Counted from the stretch's first letter, positions 46,291 through 58,084 are shown. The stretch: 64,000 nt of DNA from Pictodentalium vernedei (GCA_031216915.1 CM062296.1:62671084-62735083); one strand, 5' to 3'. Notes: a model not told the origin generated them from the sequence alone. Translations and numbers: made by a program.

Positions 46291-46436
46291 GATGTTCGTT
46301 CGTCTTTTTCTTGCAATCATTTCCCCGTTGCCTGGGCTCAACAATGGGAGGCGCTTCCTTTCAAATGTTAAGGAGCAGTGTACAACGCACATCGCAATTT
46401 CAAAGTCGAAGGAATGGCGCAGTTTCACGTAGTTAA

Positions 46437-47012
46437 CCCTTTCACACTTGTGTACGTCTTATGACGTACAAAATCACAGCGCGTTGATACTTTGTGGTCA
46501 TTTGTTTTGTTATTATTTTTCGATTTTTTTAAGTTTTAACCTCAATTCCGTTTTTCTGCCGAATAGTGTTCAGTGACAACCGTTGAGCCAAATGCTATCT
46601 CAGCTTAAAATACTAATATAATCCTACTGTCAAGACTTCTTAACTGGTTGAGTGCTAGAAGCCACTATCAGGGCTTTCAAAAAATGAGGATACCAGAGCA
46701 AAAGCCAACACTTTCCTTGCTCATATAGCCTATTCAATCAAACACAAATAATATTTTGTTTACATAAAATTGTTTTATTACAAATTATTGGAGAGTGCCT
46801 GTGGGCACTCTCCAATAATTTGTAATAAAACAAGTTTTGAATAACAAATTCAGACCACCAAAAATAATCTAGCCCTCAACCAGATAATAGCTAATGTGAA
46901 AAATATCTTTTTATTTGTACATCCCGACGTTTGACGTCGCATTTTGAAAAACGTTGAAGAAACTGAATTCCCAGTGACGTTTGAACGTCAGGATAATTAA
47001 AGTCTCAAAGGG
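46437..47012. mobile_element. piggyBac-like MITE, second family
   Basis: TTAA at 46433-46436 and 47013-47016. Ends CCCTTTCACACTT and TCTCAAAGGG are related inverted repeats. An internal perfect palindrome (46768-46840, GTTTTATTACAAATTATTGG with GAGAGTGCCTGTGGGCACTC at its centre) sits mid-element. Subterminal TACGTC and GACGT motifs recur. It is non-coding. Confidence 0.78.
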
Positions 47013-47211
47013 TTAACAGGAGGCATAAAAAGTTCTTGAATGTCTGCCACAAGAACTGATAATAAAATAGTGTTTCATAACAACTCGTGGCCAAATATGC
47101 TTCCGGTATCAAAGTACTGTTGTCTACTCACAATAAAATTAGTATTTCATGAGAACATCTCGTGACAAATGTAATTACTACCACTCAATCTATAAGTTAC
47201 TAGTTGATTAA

Positions 47212-47667
47212 CATGATTTTGGAGGGCCGTTAAAACTCCATAATTTCAGTGACATCATTCGACGGAGCTGGGCCGCGGGCGATAATGGTATAAATAGCCA
47301 TTAGCGGCCTGCGACCCGGTTATTTTTAGATTCCATGGTCTAATGAATTACTCCCATTCGGATGACGTCCCTTTGTATTTATGTACTGATGTCGAACGCA
47401 CGATCGAAACAGAAAAATCGAACCGACTTTAGTGATGATTTCTTCCAGCAATTCCCTCGTGCGGTTAGCTGTAACAGGGAGTGGTAATAATAGTAATAAC
47501 ATGATTGTTGTCAGGCATCATGATTCATTAGCGGCCCTGCAGCAATGATGAACAGCCCTTGGGCTTATTAACGGCCCTCGACTTCGTCTCGGGCCTTTAA
47601 TAAACCCTCGGGCTGTTCATAATTGCTGTAGGGCAGCTAATGAACCATAATGCCCTCCAAAATCATG
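47212..47667. mobile_element. Unclassified MITE with internal palindrome
   Basis: Ends CATGATTTTGGAGGGC and GCCCTCCAAAATCATG are exact inverted repeats, flanked by TTAA on the left and TTAT on the right. The interior has a long imperfect palindrome (about 47515-47650) built of CATTAGCGGCCCTGCAGCAA-type arms around CTCGACTTCGTCTCGGG. Confidence 0.75.
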
Positions 47668-47671
47668 TTAT

Positions 47672-48054
47672 TGTTATATTATCACTCCTTTGTGCTCATC
47701 GGGATTTATCTGCATTGCGATTTGTTCCAAAGTTGAAAGGAATCATCTATCCTGATTGGCTGATTAAAATGTAATGATTGTTACATAAATTATGACTGCC
47801 TGTGCCAAATTTGTATGAAGTGAGAGAAGATTTTCGAATCGTATTCTGATTAAACTATTGGTAACTAAGGCGAATTCTATAAAAAAAAGTTTCAAAGCTG
47901 ATGTGGATATGTGGGGCAATGGTTAGTCTGAGTGGCAATACGGTGGTCGTAGCCAACAAAATAGAACTGGATTGCGCATTTTCGTGGATCATGTTGAACG
48001 ACATGAGGTGGGTACAAATACAAATCCCATTAAAGTAATATCAATTTGGCTTAC
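47672..48054. other. Spacer, nothing recognised
   Basis: No recognisable gene or repeat. Confidence 0.35.
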
Positions 48055-48350
48055 TACAGTTAAAACTAGAAGTCCTGTCACGAATAGTGCGCTTATCTAG
48101 GCTTAATTGCGCGTTGGGATTGCGCGCAATTGCCATATCGAACGGCATCCAAAGCACGGCAGGTTCTCCTAGTTACTCACAGCAAACACATGCAATGTTT
48201 CTGCCAATGGACCTCCGGGTTACATTGCTTGTGCACAGGCCATATGCACAAAATTTGATAGCGTCACTGGGGCTATAACGCGTACATTAACGCGCATATC
48301 AACGTGCTATTTGTGCGCATTTCATGACAGGACTTCTAGTTTTAACTGTA
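48055..48350. mobile_element. TA-flanked hairpin MITE, copy 1
   Basis: TA plus CAGTTAAAACTAGAAGTCC on the left and the exact complement plus TA on the right. Large inner arms include TAGGCTTAATTGCGCG and GCCAATGGACCTCCGGGT near the centre. The end type suggests Tc1/mariner mobilisation. It shares ends with the 1.35-kb element at 15778. Confidence 0.88.
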
Positions 48351-48532
48351 AGCCCGAACAGGCAAATTAACTCCTCCACTCCTGGATCTTTGTTCGAACT
48401 GTAAATTTTTTTATTTAATGTTATTTGTTTTACAGGGATTGGCGAACACGTTATGCAACTTATATTAATGCCTCTCCTTGGCACAATGGCGTAGGTGTGT
48501 GGGATGACCTTCATAGCGGCAACTTCGTGGCC

Positions 48533-48770
48533 TAGCTCTTCTCGAATACTACGAAGGGATCTTTAGCCTGCACGAAGTGTGTCTCTCTCCGCACAGAGGG
48601 CAGCCATTTTACGTCCCCACCCGTTGGGACGGTACGCTGTGACAGCATCAACCCCACAATTGATGCTGACAGAGAGTGTTCTGACACCCCGAGAACTTCC
48701 CCCGACCGGCAATCGATCCAGGGACCTCTGGCATGAGAGACCAGCGCACGTATCCACTCGGCCACCACTT
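48533..48770 (-). mobile_element. tRNA-headed SINE, second family
   Basis: Minus strand begins GTGGTGGCCGAGTGGATACG (A-box region of Leu/Ser-type tRNAs), with CTGGATCGATTGCC as the B box. It continues into a different body (ACACTTCGTGCAGGCTAAAG, ATCCCTTCGTAGTATTCGAG). It does not share the body of the other SINEs here. Confidence 0.72.
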
Positions 48771-48972
48771 CATATTGAAATTTTCATGAGATTTCTTCTG
48801 CATCTGATTCCTTGTTTTTGAAGTGAATAAATCACAAATCCAAATTTGTTGTAGTCATAAAGTTTCTCTTTCCTGACTCTAGAGGCTCTGTTATTATAAT
48901 TGCTGATATAAAATGATTTAAGTACGCTTTTTATAATATGCAGAAATAAACTAGTTTTGAAATAAGATTAGC

Positions 48973-49254
48973 TACAGTTAAAACTAGAAGTCCTGTCATG
49001 AAATGTGCACAAATAGCACATCGATCTGCTGGTTAATCTACGCGTTATGACCATAGTAAGGCTATCAAATTCTGTACACATGACCTGTAACCCGGATGTC
49101 CATTGGCAGAAACATTGCCTGTGTTTGCTATGAGTAATCAGGAGAACCTGCCGTGCTTTGGATGCCATTCGATATGGCAACTGCGCGCAATTACTACGCG
49201 CAATTAAGCCTAGATAAGCGCAAAGTTCATGACAGGACTTCCAGTGTTAACTGT
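48973..49254. mobile_element. TA-flanked hairpin MITE, copy 2
   Basis: Left end CAGTTAAAACTAGAAGTCC, right end GACAGGACTTCCAGTGTTAA with mutations. The centre is shortened relative to copies 3 and 4. Confidence 0.85.
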
Positions 49255-50040
49255 GTGACTCGATTACCACCTAACCTTACCCTCAAAATGGGACAGTCGT
49301 TTAGTGGGAAAAATACGTAATTTATGTATATATATCGCCGATCAGATAAATTAAAAAGTTAAGAAAAAGTTGTGATCTCTGATTCATTTATTCTGTCACT
49401 CATGTAGAGTCTCCTGGAAAGTAGCAAATGCACGCACGGAGGACAAACAATAATGACTGATCTTGTATGCAATTACCGCTGATAGCCGAATGCCTGAACT
49501 GTTGTGTGGGTTTCTCACCGAACGATCGCTGAGCAGTGACAACACTGAACACATGCGGCATTCTTTTCATGGAACTGTCGCTTTGATTTTATAAGACATC
49601 GGCTAAGCCTCTAGCCCGAGTTCTGCTCTCCACTAAACCCAAAACAGATAGTTCGTTTGCTGTCAGAGAAAGCATAGTACACATTTCCTAACAGGCTCTG
49701 GTGGGCAGTTCTCTACACACAAAGATCGAAATGGGTCATGAGATGGAATACCCATGGATAAAATGATCTTTATTGTACACAGTTCTCCCCCTTCCATCAC
49801 AATTTTCCATTTTCACATTCAGTTGTGGACTTGATTTTGAGATACCGATGGCTGGTTGAGAGAGTTTCAGATGAAACAAACCTGTAACTGGCATGTGAAT
49901 AGAGATATGTCAATGTCAGTGGCTCGAGGATGTGGCTACAGGTTACATTTCCCTTCAGTGTGCAATCTGACGACCAAATCGAGATGGCATTGCATCCCCA
50001 GACACATAAGTGCTGAACGGAATTTTTCATACATTTCGAC
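49255..50040. other. Spacer, nothing recognised
   Basis: No recognisable gene, RNA or repeat. Confidence 0.35.
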
Positions 50041-51124
50041 ATTGAAGAAATCAGAAAGTCTCGATTCATAAGAGACGTCTGGATGTTTTTAGCTCAGCTG
50101 ACTGAAAGTCAGTGGGAACTAATGAAATAACTTGGAACGCTTCGTCCAACGTGCGTTATCCATTAACTTCAAAACCACGGAGACAAATTCAAGCAAATAT
50201 GGCACAGACCATCTTTTGCATGCACCCATTCTACATTGTTCAGATGAAGATGTTGCCATCAACGGACTGCAGTTGATACCCAAAAGTCTAAAAATCTTTA
50301 ATAATCCTTTTCTTATGAACTACAAAAAATAATGATTTGATATTTGGTATACATTTTCTTTGGTGGTGGAGCTTAAGGTTAGTAAATTTGTAGGTCTATA
50401 TTTGAGCCCTCTGTTGTAGCATGCCCATTTTAGGCCGCACCCAAAGTGCTGTTTCAAGAACCAAAGGGCTGATTTGAACCAAATTAGGCGTTTAGTATGA
50501 TCGGATCATAAGTACTTGATTTCTGCGCGAAAAAAATCTGTCTCGCCTCACGGGAACCCCAGGAGCTAAAATAGACAAGAACTTCTTCAAACGCCTATAT
50601 TTCCAAAATATTGCTGTTTAGTATGAAGCTTCCCTTGGACCCCGTTTTGCTGTCGTTTTGTCATAGGGTGGCATATGAGGGTGCCAATTTTATCATTGTT
50701 GGAAATTTAAAATTGGAGTCATCATCTTTCTTGTGCTCCATCAACTAATTATTCTTCTCCAGAATCTTTGGACCAAATTTAAACTAATAGGGTGTAAATC
50801 ATTTTGGTGAACTATACTCTTCTGAGATTGTTTCCCAAACAGTTGATACTGGAGATGGGATTAATGACCCGACAGTCTAAATGCTCAGGAACTCAGTAGG
50901 TGAATATTTACGCTTCCTGTGAGAGGATGCTCTGTTAGGCTCCAACCAATATTTTTATTTCCAGAACCCGTTGGCTGATTTGAACCCAGTTTGGCATGTA
51001 GTATAACTGAGTCATATGTACTTAACTTATGCCCTACAAGAAACCCTTTAAGCACCCCTTGGGAACCACAGGAGCTAAAATAGAAAGAAATTTAAACGTC
51101 CATATAAACAATTCAAACTCCGAT

Positions 51125-51235
51125 ACAGTACATTATCAATGGACTGGTCGTAATCCACGCGTGGGCAGTGATGTCCACGCATGCGTTTACCAGGTAATTA
51201 AAATCCTCATAGGCATTTTTTTTAATGAAGAATAT
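51125..51235. mobile_element. GTAC-end MITE fragment
   Basis: TGGACTGGTCGTAATCCACG, CGTGGGCAGTGATG and GCGTTTACCAGGTAATTAAA match one terminal half of the MITE family, followed by a short TTTAATGAAG stub. Confidence 0.72.
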
Positions 51236-52501
51236 TGTGTTTTTTTGTATATGCAGCTTCCTTTGGATTATTCAAATCAGATGGACCCAAAATGTGGCTA
51301 ACGATTTTATCACTGTTGCTGTATAGGGATGCCAATTTGAACACTGCAGGCAATGAAAAAAAGCCGAGTCATAATTTTCTTGGGCTTCATCAACTAAGTG
51401 GTCTTCTTCAGAACCTTTGGGCCAAATCTGAACTACTTCGGTATAGATCATCTTGGTGGATTATAATATTCTGAATACTTTTTTAAAAAAAATTGTTTGG
51501 GGCTGGTGTTAATAAACCGCAAGCCTTAAATGCATTTCAAATCATCTTCTCGTAAACCACTCGCCGAAATGCTTAAATTTCCGGCCTGGAACTTCATTCC
51601 ATAGCGCAGATTCAATTTGCTCGAAGGAACTCAGTAGTTGAAGATTCTTTGGACTCCCTGTGGGAGGATACGCATTTTGGGTTCCAACCAAAATTTCTTT
51701 TTCCAAAACCAATGGGCTGACAAAAACTGAGATGCGGCCCTGTCGGAACCCCAGGAGCTAAAAAAATGAAAAATCCAAAACGCCCTTATTTACATAACCG
51801 CATAGACCAGAATACCTTATTTGGTATGAAGCATCCTTAGGACTTGTGAAATCAGAAAGGCCGAAAAGACTGCTGTCGGTTTTGTCATGGGGTGCCACGT
51901 GAGAATGTCCATTTTAACACTGTTGGCAATGGGAAAATGCCGAGTCATAATCTTTCTTGTAATTCATCATTTACATGCATGTATTCTTCAGATCTTTTGG
52001 ATTAAATCCAAACTAATGTGGTACAAAACATTTTGGTGGAGTATACTCTTATGAGTTTTTGTTTTAGCTCGTCACAATGAAAAAAACTGGGAGCTATTCC
52101 ATCACTTGGCGTCCGTCGTCCGTTAACTTTTGAAACTTGTCTTCCTCTTCGAAACTCAAACAAATTTGGCAAAGGGCATCTTTGGAATTTGCCTTTTCTA
52201 CATTGTTCAAGTGAAGCTGCTGCCATCTTTGGGTTGGTTTTAATGATTGCAAAGAATAAAATCTTTGCAAATCATCTTCTAATGAACCACCAAAGAGAAT
52301 GCTCCGGAATTTGAGACAAAACTTCCTTTGGTGGTGAGATTCAAGTTTGTTCAAGGCAAATTTGTGAATCAATATTTAGGTTCTCTGTGGGAGTATGCCC
52401 ATTTGGGCTCCAGCAAAAAGATTCTATTTCAAGAACAGATAGACTGATTTGAACCAAATTTGGTCATGTAGTATAATTTGGTCAGAAGTACTTGATTTAT
52501 G

Positions 52502-53178
52502 CAGTGCTCAAAATAACTTTTTTTCTTTGCGTAGCAAAATGCTATGCATTTCCAAAAAATGAATAGCATTTTGTAAAAATTACATAGCTATTTTTGTATA
52601 CCAGAGTTATGTTATGCTGTTTTATATTGAATTATTCTAAGTAGATAGAATAGTTTCATCCATTTCCGGGCATTTCCAAATGATCTGCAACACATGAAAC
52701 ATTTACTATGTTTTTTTTTTAACTGAACTGCCTTTAAGGGTTGCATGGACTTGTATACTGTTATAAATGGCGTCTTGGTTGTTTAATAGAGTTCTCAAAA
52801 TGGAAGTTGGGATTTTTAATTTGATGGGCTTGTAGTTATTTTTAATGGACATCTTATGCAAAATGTTGTAAAAACAGGAAGTATTTAAACCAACAGAACT
52901 CATCTTACATTTGAAGTTGCTAATGATGCTTGATGGAGAGTTAATCTGAGTTACGCCTGGAATGTTCCACAATCAGAAGTAAAGCATCAGTGAACTAGTT
53001 TTCAAATTTGTTTGCAATTTTCATTTACATTTTGCGATACAAGATAATCAACTGCAGCCTAAAAGGCTGCAGTTGATTATCTTGTATCGCAAAATGCTAT
53101 ACACAATTTAACATTGTGTAGCTGTTTGCAAGTTTTGCATAGCAAAAAGCGACGCGACACCGCTTATTTTGAGCCCTG
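52502..53178. mobile_element. hAT-type MITE with exact 8-bp TSD
   Basis: Identical GATTTATG at 52494-52501 and 53179-53186 flanks the ends CAGTGCTCAAAATAA and TTATTTTGAGCCCTG. The end type and 8-bp duplication fit hAT. AGCAAAATGCTATGC motifs occur near both ends. An internal hairpin (53036-53100) has arms GCGATACAAGATAATCAACT and complement around GCAGCCTAAAAGGCTGC. It interrupts one unit of the 0.7-kb tandem repeat. Confidence 0.9.
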
Positions 53179-53261
53179 GATTTATGGCTGAAAATGTTTT
53201 AGAAGTCCCAGTAGGAACCCCTGAATCTAATACAAGAAAACAATTCAAACTCCAATACAGC

Positions 53262-53400
53262 AGATTCTCACTGGACTGGTCGTAGTTCACGCGTGGGCAG
53301 TGATGTCCACGCATGCGTTTACCAGGTAATTAAAAGCATCTTACGGAAATTTTACTTAATGAAGCACCGGACTGTACCTTCAAGCTTCATTAGGACTAGT
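53262..53400. mobile_element. GTAC-end MITE fragment
   Basis: CACTGGACTGGTCGTAGTTC, CACGCGTGGGCAGTGATG, TTTACCAGGTAATTAAA, then AATGAAGCACCGGACTGTACC without a full matching half. Confidence 0.72.
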
Positions 53401-54139
53401 GGAATCAGATAGACCCCCAACAAATGCTATCGGTTTTATCATGGAGTGCCTTATGGGAATATTTATTATGGAAAAATATTGTTGTCATTATATTTCTTGT
53501 GCTTCACCAACTTGACTTCTACTTCAGAACTTTTGAGCCAAATCTCATCTGATTTCTGAGTATTCTTTCCAACAATTTGATACTCCGCCTTGGGGTGAGG
53601 TTAATGGCCCAAAGGCTGAAAATTCTTAAAAAAATATCTTTTCATAAACCACTTGTAATAATGCTTAGATTTCTGGCATGGAACTCCCTTTAGTGATACA
53701 GATTCAGGTTTGTTCAAATGAATTCGGTAGGTCAATATTTGGGCTCCCTGTGGAAGAATGCCCATTTTGGGTTTCATCCAAAATTTCTATTTCCAGAACC
53801 TATGAGCTGATTTGAGCCAAGTTTGTCATCTATACACCTGGAAGTTAATTAAGCACCCCCTGTTTTTTTTCGCAGTGGTGTTAATAGAAACTGTCATTAC
53901 TTCCATGCTGTCTTTAAGATGGCCGAAAGTGATTGTTTGCGGAAAGAATGGTCTATTGGCAAATGAAAGACAACACAATGATGCAAATATGCAGTATTTT
54001 AATGACGCTAATTACACTATCTGTCACTAATGCTTTGGTGGACAAATGTTCGCTCGACAAGTATGGTGCTGGAACGGTCCATGATGAAACAATTCCGGTA
54101 ATTAAGGAAAAAAAATGTAACTTGTGATCTCCTGAACAC

Positions 54140-54941
54140 AATAGCAGTGTCTGACGTCAGTAGCTAGTGTATCCACCACGTGTCCGGATTACTGCCTGAA
54201 GCCTCCTCCTAATGCTACAAGTGAGCTTTCTGATACAGATGCAACTGTTGCTACTTCCCATGCAATGCAGCTTCTAAATCGGCGAAATTCTGTACAGGCG
54301 GATCCCTTTCTCGTACATGACGTCCAAGAAAGTCCCAGATGTGTTCCCAGATTCCCAGATCATTACTGATCCTCCACCATAAGGAACAAAAGGTCTGATG
54401 TTCCTAGGCACGTAAGGAGTATTGCTATGCCTCCACGCTCTCATGCGACAATCTGTGACGTGAAGCAGGAACCTGCTATCGTCTGACCAATGGACTCTCC
54501 TCGATGTCCTGAGATTTCAATGTTGTCGTGCCATACACCACTCCAAACGTCATCTTCGATGCTAACCGGCCAGAGCTGAACGCTTGATGACACTTCTAGA
54601 CCTCATGCTGAGCCCTTTAGACGGTTTCGGACAGCTCTGTTGCACAAACGCCTGTTGGGGAGCCAAAGGCGCTTCAAAACACCACTTGAAGCAAAGGGTT
54701 CACTCTTAAAGAGCCGTGCCGGACTCCAGTCTTCCCTGATGAAAGATCTTTGGGGTTGTCCAGGCCTTGGTCGGTCCTTTACATCGCTGGTTTGTTGATT
54801 TCTTCGGACAAGTCTGCTGATGACAGAATGACTTATAGCCAAGTTGTCGTCCAATAGTTTTGAATGGCATGCCTGTTGCATGCATGTCAAGTGTCTGTCA
54901 ATCTTAGTGCCTATAGCAGTCCCCTCGTGCCATGTCAACAT
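54140..54941 (-). pseudogene. Tc1-like transposase with internal deletion
   Basis: A different Tc1-type lineage from the 35-38 kb pair. From ATG 54941 on the minus strand: a DNA-binding region (AISHSVISRLVRRNQQTSDV, then DRPRPGQPQ), a FASSGVLKRLWLPNRRLCNRAV block, and further on (about 54370-54500) the NIRPFVPYGGGSVMIW segment. This jumps directly to a WEHIWDFLG-type C-terminal region near 54340. The DD-to-E core between them is deleted. Several frameshifts and stops occur. The protein end (GGYTSY-like) is at about 54155. Confidence 0.75.
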
Positions 54942-55477
54942 TTACTGATAAAAGAAGTGACAATTTTTCTTGTTTTATACCCAGATATTGCATGTGTGGT
55001 GCTTCACGTGGACGACGGGATGTGTTTGGGGTACGCTGTCAACCAGAACCATTACGCAAAAAAACCCCGTTTTACAGCCCCGTGAGAACTCCAGGAGCAA
55101 GAAATAGAAATAAACCCAAACGTTTTTCTACTTAGTTCCCCGTTTGTGCAAGTTCAGCGTAGAACGTCTAGTTTCTACAGGAGTTCGAGCCAGATATAGT
55201 ACATAGCAGGGTGAACCTGAGATTTTTATGTGTACTCTTAATACCATCGTATGGTGCATAAAATGTTGTCATGTGGAATTGCCACCCGTCGTTCGCAGGT
55301 CCGTCCATCTTCAGACACTTTGTATCTGCCGCTATAACTTTAGTGATGTTTCGAATACTACTTTATCGCGACTAGGTCTTCTATCCTCTCGAATTTGGAC
55401 CAGAACAGCGAATACATTCTCCAATTTTAACCCCCTCTTCGCCAAATCTCATTTTGGGCTTTTCAGAGGCAACTGAA
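54942..55477. other. Spacer with a tandem-repeat marker
   Basis: Near 55083 the motif GAGAACTCCAGGAGCAAGAA resembles the 0.7-kb tandem repeat, so a diverged piece may continue here. I see no gene. Confidence 0.4.
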
Positions 55478-55740
55478 TTGTGTCCTTGGGCAAGGTACTT
55501 AATCCTTATTGCACCAGGGGACACCGTGGCGCGGTGTACTAAGGCGTACTGCACGTCGTTGGTGTCCACCAATGCTAACCTTGCTTGTGCTGCGTTAGTA
55601 AGTTGGGGAGTCTGTCAGTTGTTCTCCATTGCTCGGTGGTTCTCTCCGTGTACTCTGCCTTCCCCACCCGTGAAACTGTTCGATATGAGCTGACCCTGAA
55701 AGTTGAAAGAGTCGTTAAACCCAATCAATAAATAAATACA
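55478..55740 (+). mobile_element. SINE body, 5' truncated, alternative tail
   Basis: Starts at TTGTGTCCTTGGGCAAGG, then GTACTAAGGCGTACTGCACG and GCTCGGTGGTTCTCTCCGTG. It ends in another tail (GAGCTGACCCTGAAAGTTGA, AGAGTCGTTAAACCCAATC) with AATAAATAAAT. The Pol III head is missing. Confidence 0.82.
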
Positions 55741-55752
55741 TTTCAGAACCCT

Positions 55753-56037
55753 TACAGTTAAAACTAGAAGTCCTGTCATGAAATGCGCACAAATAGCACG
55801 TTGATATGCGCGTTAATGTGTGCGTTATAGCCCAATTAAAGCTATCATATTCTGTACATATGGCCTGTGCACAAGCAATGTTTCAGCCAATGGACCTCCG
55901 GGTAACCCGGAGGTCCATTGGCAGAAACATTGCATGTGTTTGCTATGAGTAACCAAGAGAACCTGCCTTGCTTTGGATGCCATTTGATATGGCAATTGCG
56001 CGCAATTCCAACGCGCAATTAAGTCTAGATAAGCGCA
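55753..56037. mobile_element. TA-flanked hairpin MITE, copy 3 (right end lost)
   Basis: Left end CAGTTAAAACTAGAAGTCC and the complete central palindrome (CCAATGGACCTCCGGGTAAC and complement) are present. The right arm stops at TAGATAAGCGCAC, before the terminal repeat. It joins directly to half of an unrelated TTAA-type MITE. Confidence 0.85.
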
Positions 56038-56175
56038 CGAGTTCGACGAGCTCGTTCCAACGGGGGGTCATAACCTATGTTTTTTTAGACAAAAAATGAA
56101 AAAAAATAATAAAAATTAATTGGCGATTTCTGAGAACAGAGTTGGCCTGTTTTGGCCGTTATGTTGGGTAAAGGG
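56038..56175. mobile_element. piggyBac-like MITE half copy
   Basis: GAGTTCGACGAGCTCGTTCC through GTTGGGTAAAGGG plus TTAA (56176-56179) is the right half of the family at 163, 17321, 60714 and 61332. The breakpoint lies at the hairpin tip. Confidence 0.82.
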
Positions 56176-56506
56176 TTAAGTTATGAAAGGTAATGTCTGC
56201 AGTCAGTTAAATAAAACATCACATGACAATTAATATGTTGGTATGTAGCAATATTTTGAATACTTGCTGGTCAAGTTAAACTTTTGTGTTTGTTCCGCTC
56301 AGTTCTATTTCAAGTGCCACCTGATGTTATTCCCATTTTCAGCTCACCTGACTTAAAGTCAGGGTAAGCTACTGCGATCACTCACCGCCCGTGGTCTATC
56401 GTCCGTTCATCGACCGTGAGCGTGGTGTTCACGACTTCTCCTATACAGCTTGACCCATTTCAGTTAACAGTCAAATTCCAGGTGATTGCCTGTTCTGACA
56501 TTATGA

Positions 56507-56652
56507 GTTATTATGATGAATTGGCGGTAACATCGTCTGATGTTTCCGGCTCGGAGCTTATGTTAAACTGAGATGCGAAGCGTCGAGGTTGAAAATACGC
56601 TCTGAGCCGCAAACCTCAGACCATGTTACCGGCAACTCATCACAATAACATA
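56507..56652. repeat. Imperfect long hairpin
   Basis: Arms GTTATTATGATGAATTGGCG..CGGCTCGGAGC and complement around GATGCGAAGCGTCGAGG. Confidence 0.72.
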
Positions 56653-56714
56653 TCTGTCCCAATAAGACACTATCCATAGCCCAGAACCTACATCGTGAAA
56701 CAGGAAAGCTTATT

Positions 56715-57032
56715 TACAGTTAAAACTAGAAGTCCTGTCGTGAAATGCGCACAAATAGCACGTTGATCTGCGCGTTAATGTACGCGTTATGGCCATAGTA
56801 AAGCTATCAAATTCTGTACATATGGACTGTGAACAAGCAATGTTTCAGCCAATGGACCTCCGGGTAACCCGGAGGTCCATTGGCAGAAACATTGCATGTG
56901 TTTGCTATGAGTAACCAGGAGAACCTACCGTGCTTTGTATGCCATTCGATATGGCAATTGCGCGCAACTCCAACGCGCAATTAAGCCTAGATAAGCGCAC
57001 TATTCGTGACAGGACTTCTAGTTTTAACTGTA
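56715..57032. mobile_element. TA-flanked hairpin MITE, copy 4
   Basis: Both ends intact (CAGTTAAAACTAGAAGTCC and its complement) with TA flanks. The central palindrome has tip CCTCCGGGTAACCCGGAGG. The longest and cleanest copy (318 bp). Confidence 0.9.
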
Positions 57033-57095
57033 CTAAACTTGTGATCGATAAAAGTTGCCTTGTCCAAGGCAACTTTTAATGATCACAGTTTAGTA
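57031..57095. repeat. Hairpin adjoining MITE copy 4
   Basis: TACTAAACTTGTGATC and complement, inner stem AAAGTTGCCTTGTCCAAGGC. It begins on the last TA of the MITE. Confidence 0.8.
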
Positions 57096-57099
57096 AATA

Positions 57100-58080
57100 A
57101 TCCTCTCGTGTACCCCACGACGGCACTGGATAAATAATCAGTAAACCAGATAAATTAATTCCATCTGAGATCAAATCGTAAATCGGTCTACAATTTAAAC
57201 AACACTTCACCGGGAACACCGTTTGCTGCACGTGTGAAAAAAATGAAGAAAAATGAAACGACTTGCTAGACACTCCTTTGATGAAGCAATTACGAAATGG
57301 CTGACGTCATTTCAAGTATTTTGCGTTGTTACGTCAGACGGTAACATTTGCTACTGAAGCCGTAAATTCTCCCAGATTTAAAAAAAAATAATCTTTTCGT
57401 GAATCAAGGGTTACATTGGCTTGCTAATTGGTACTGAGCCACCTTTTGATATGGAGAATCAAATTTGCTGAAGGTTTGTGAAGCAATATTTGCCTGTGTA
57501 ATAGGAGGGGCATGTTTTTGGTCCTGTCTGAAATTTCTATTTTCTAAACCGATGAACCAAATTTGGTCTGTGGCATTATTGAGTCATATGTACTTGATTG
57601 TGTAAAATTTTCCACCTCCCGGTGGGAACCCCAACAGCTAAAATTATAAATATTTTCAAACTCCCATATTTTCCTAACTACACGGACCAGACAAGACACC
57701 TGTTATTTGGGATGAAGCATTCCTTGGAACAGAACCAGTAGAATGGAATGGTAAAATAATGCCACCGATTGTGTCCCAGTATACTGTAGAGGGAATTAAA
57801 AAAATACTGGATCAGCATATTTGTAAAAAATAGATAAATCTTCTTCTCCAGAAACACTGAACAGAATCTTTTGATATTTCGTATACAGCATCCATAGAGG
57901 AATCAGATTCCTGCTTGCTAAAATTAAGCCCCACTTTTATATTTGGACTCAATACAGAGGCCTGAATTTTAACTTTGTGTAATATTGTACGTGGAGAGTG
58001 TACTATCAATAAATCACCCACAGAGTGGAGATTCCACCCAAGCAATATTTGCAAATTTGTTACAAAGCATAACAAGCACA
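57100..58080. repeat. Diverged tandem-repeat sequence
   Basis: 57440-57760 carries markers of the 0.7-kb repeat (CGATGAACCAAATTTGG, GTGGGAACCCCAACAGC). 57880-57990 carries markers of the 165-bp repeat (GCCTGAATTTTAACTTTGTG). 57100-57400 is unrecognised. Confidence 0.45.
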
Positions 58081-58084
58081 GGCC

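Larger units (their letters stand above)
50040..53830 (+). repeat. Diverged tandem repeat of about 0.5-0.7 kb
   Basis: The marker GATTTGAACCAAATTTGG-like recurs at about 50470, 50975, 51718, 52445 and 53805. The marker GGAACCCCAGGAGCTAAAA recurs at about 50558, 51060, 51745 and 53205. Spacing after removing insertions is about 0.5-0.7 kb. Other shared pieces are GGTTCCAACCAAAATTTC, ATCATCTTCT and a TTGGTGGA.TATA motif. A diverged further unit lies at 57440-57760. The function is unknown and open frames are scattered and unconserved between units. Confidence 0.7.

Noticed and set aside
52094-52372. 92-codon minus-strand frame
   Set aside because: It falls in the diverged tandem repeat and is not conserved in the sister units.
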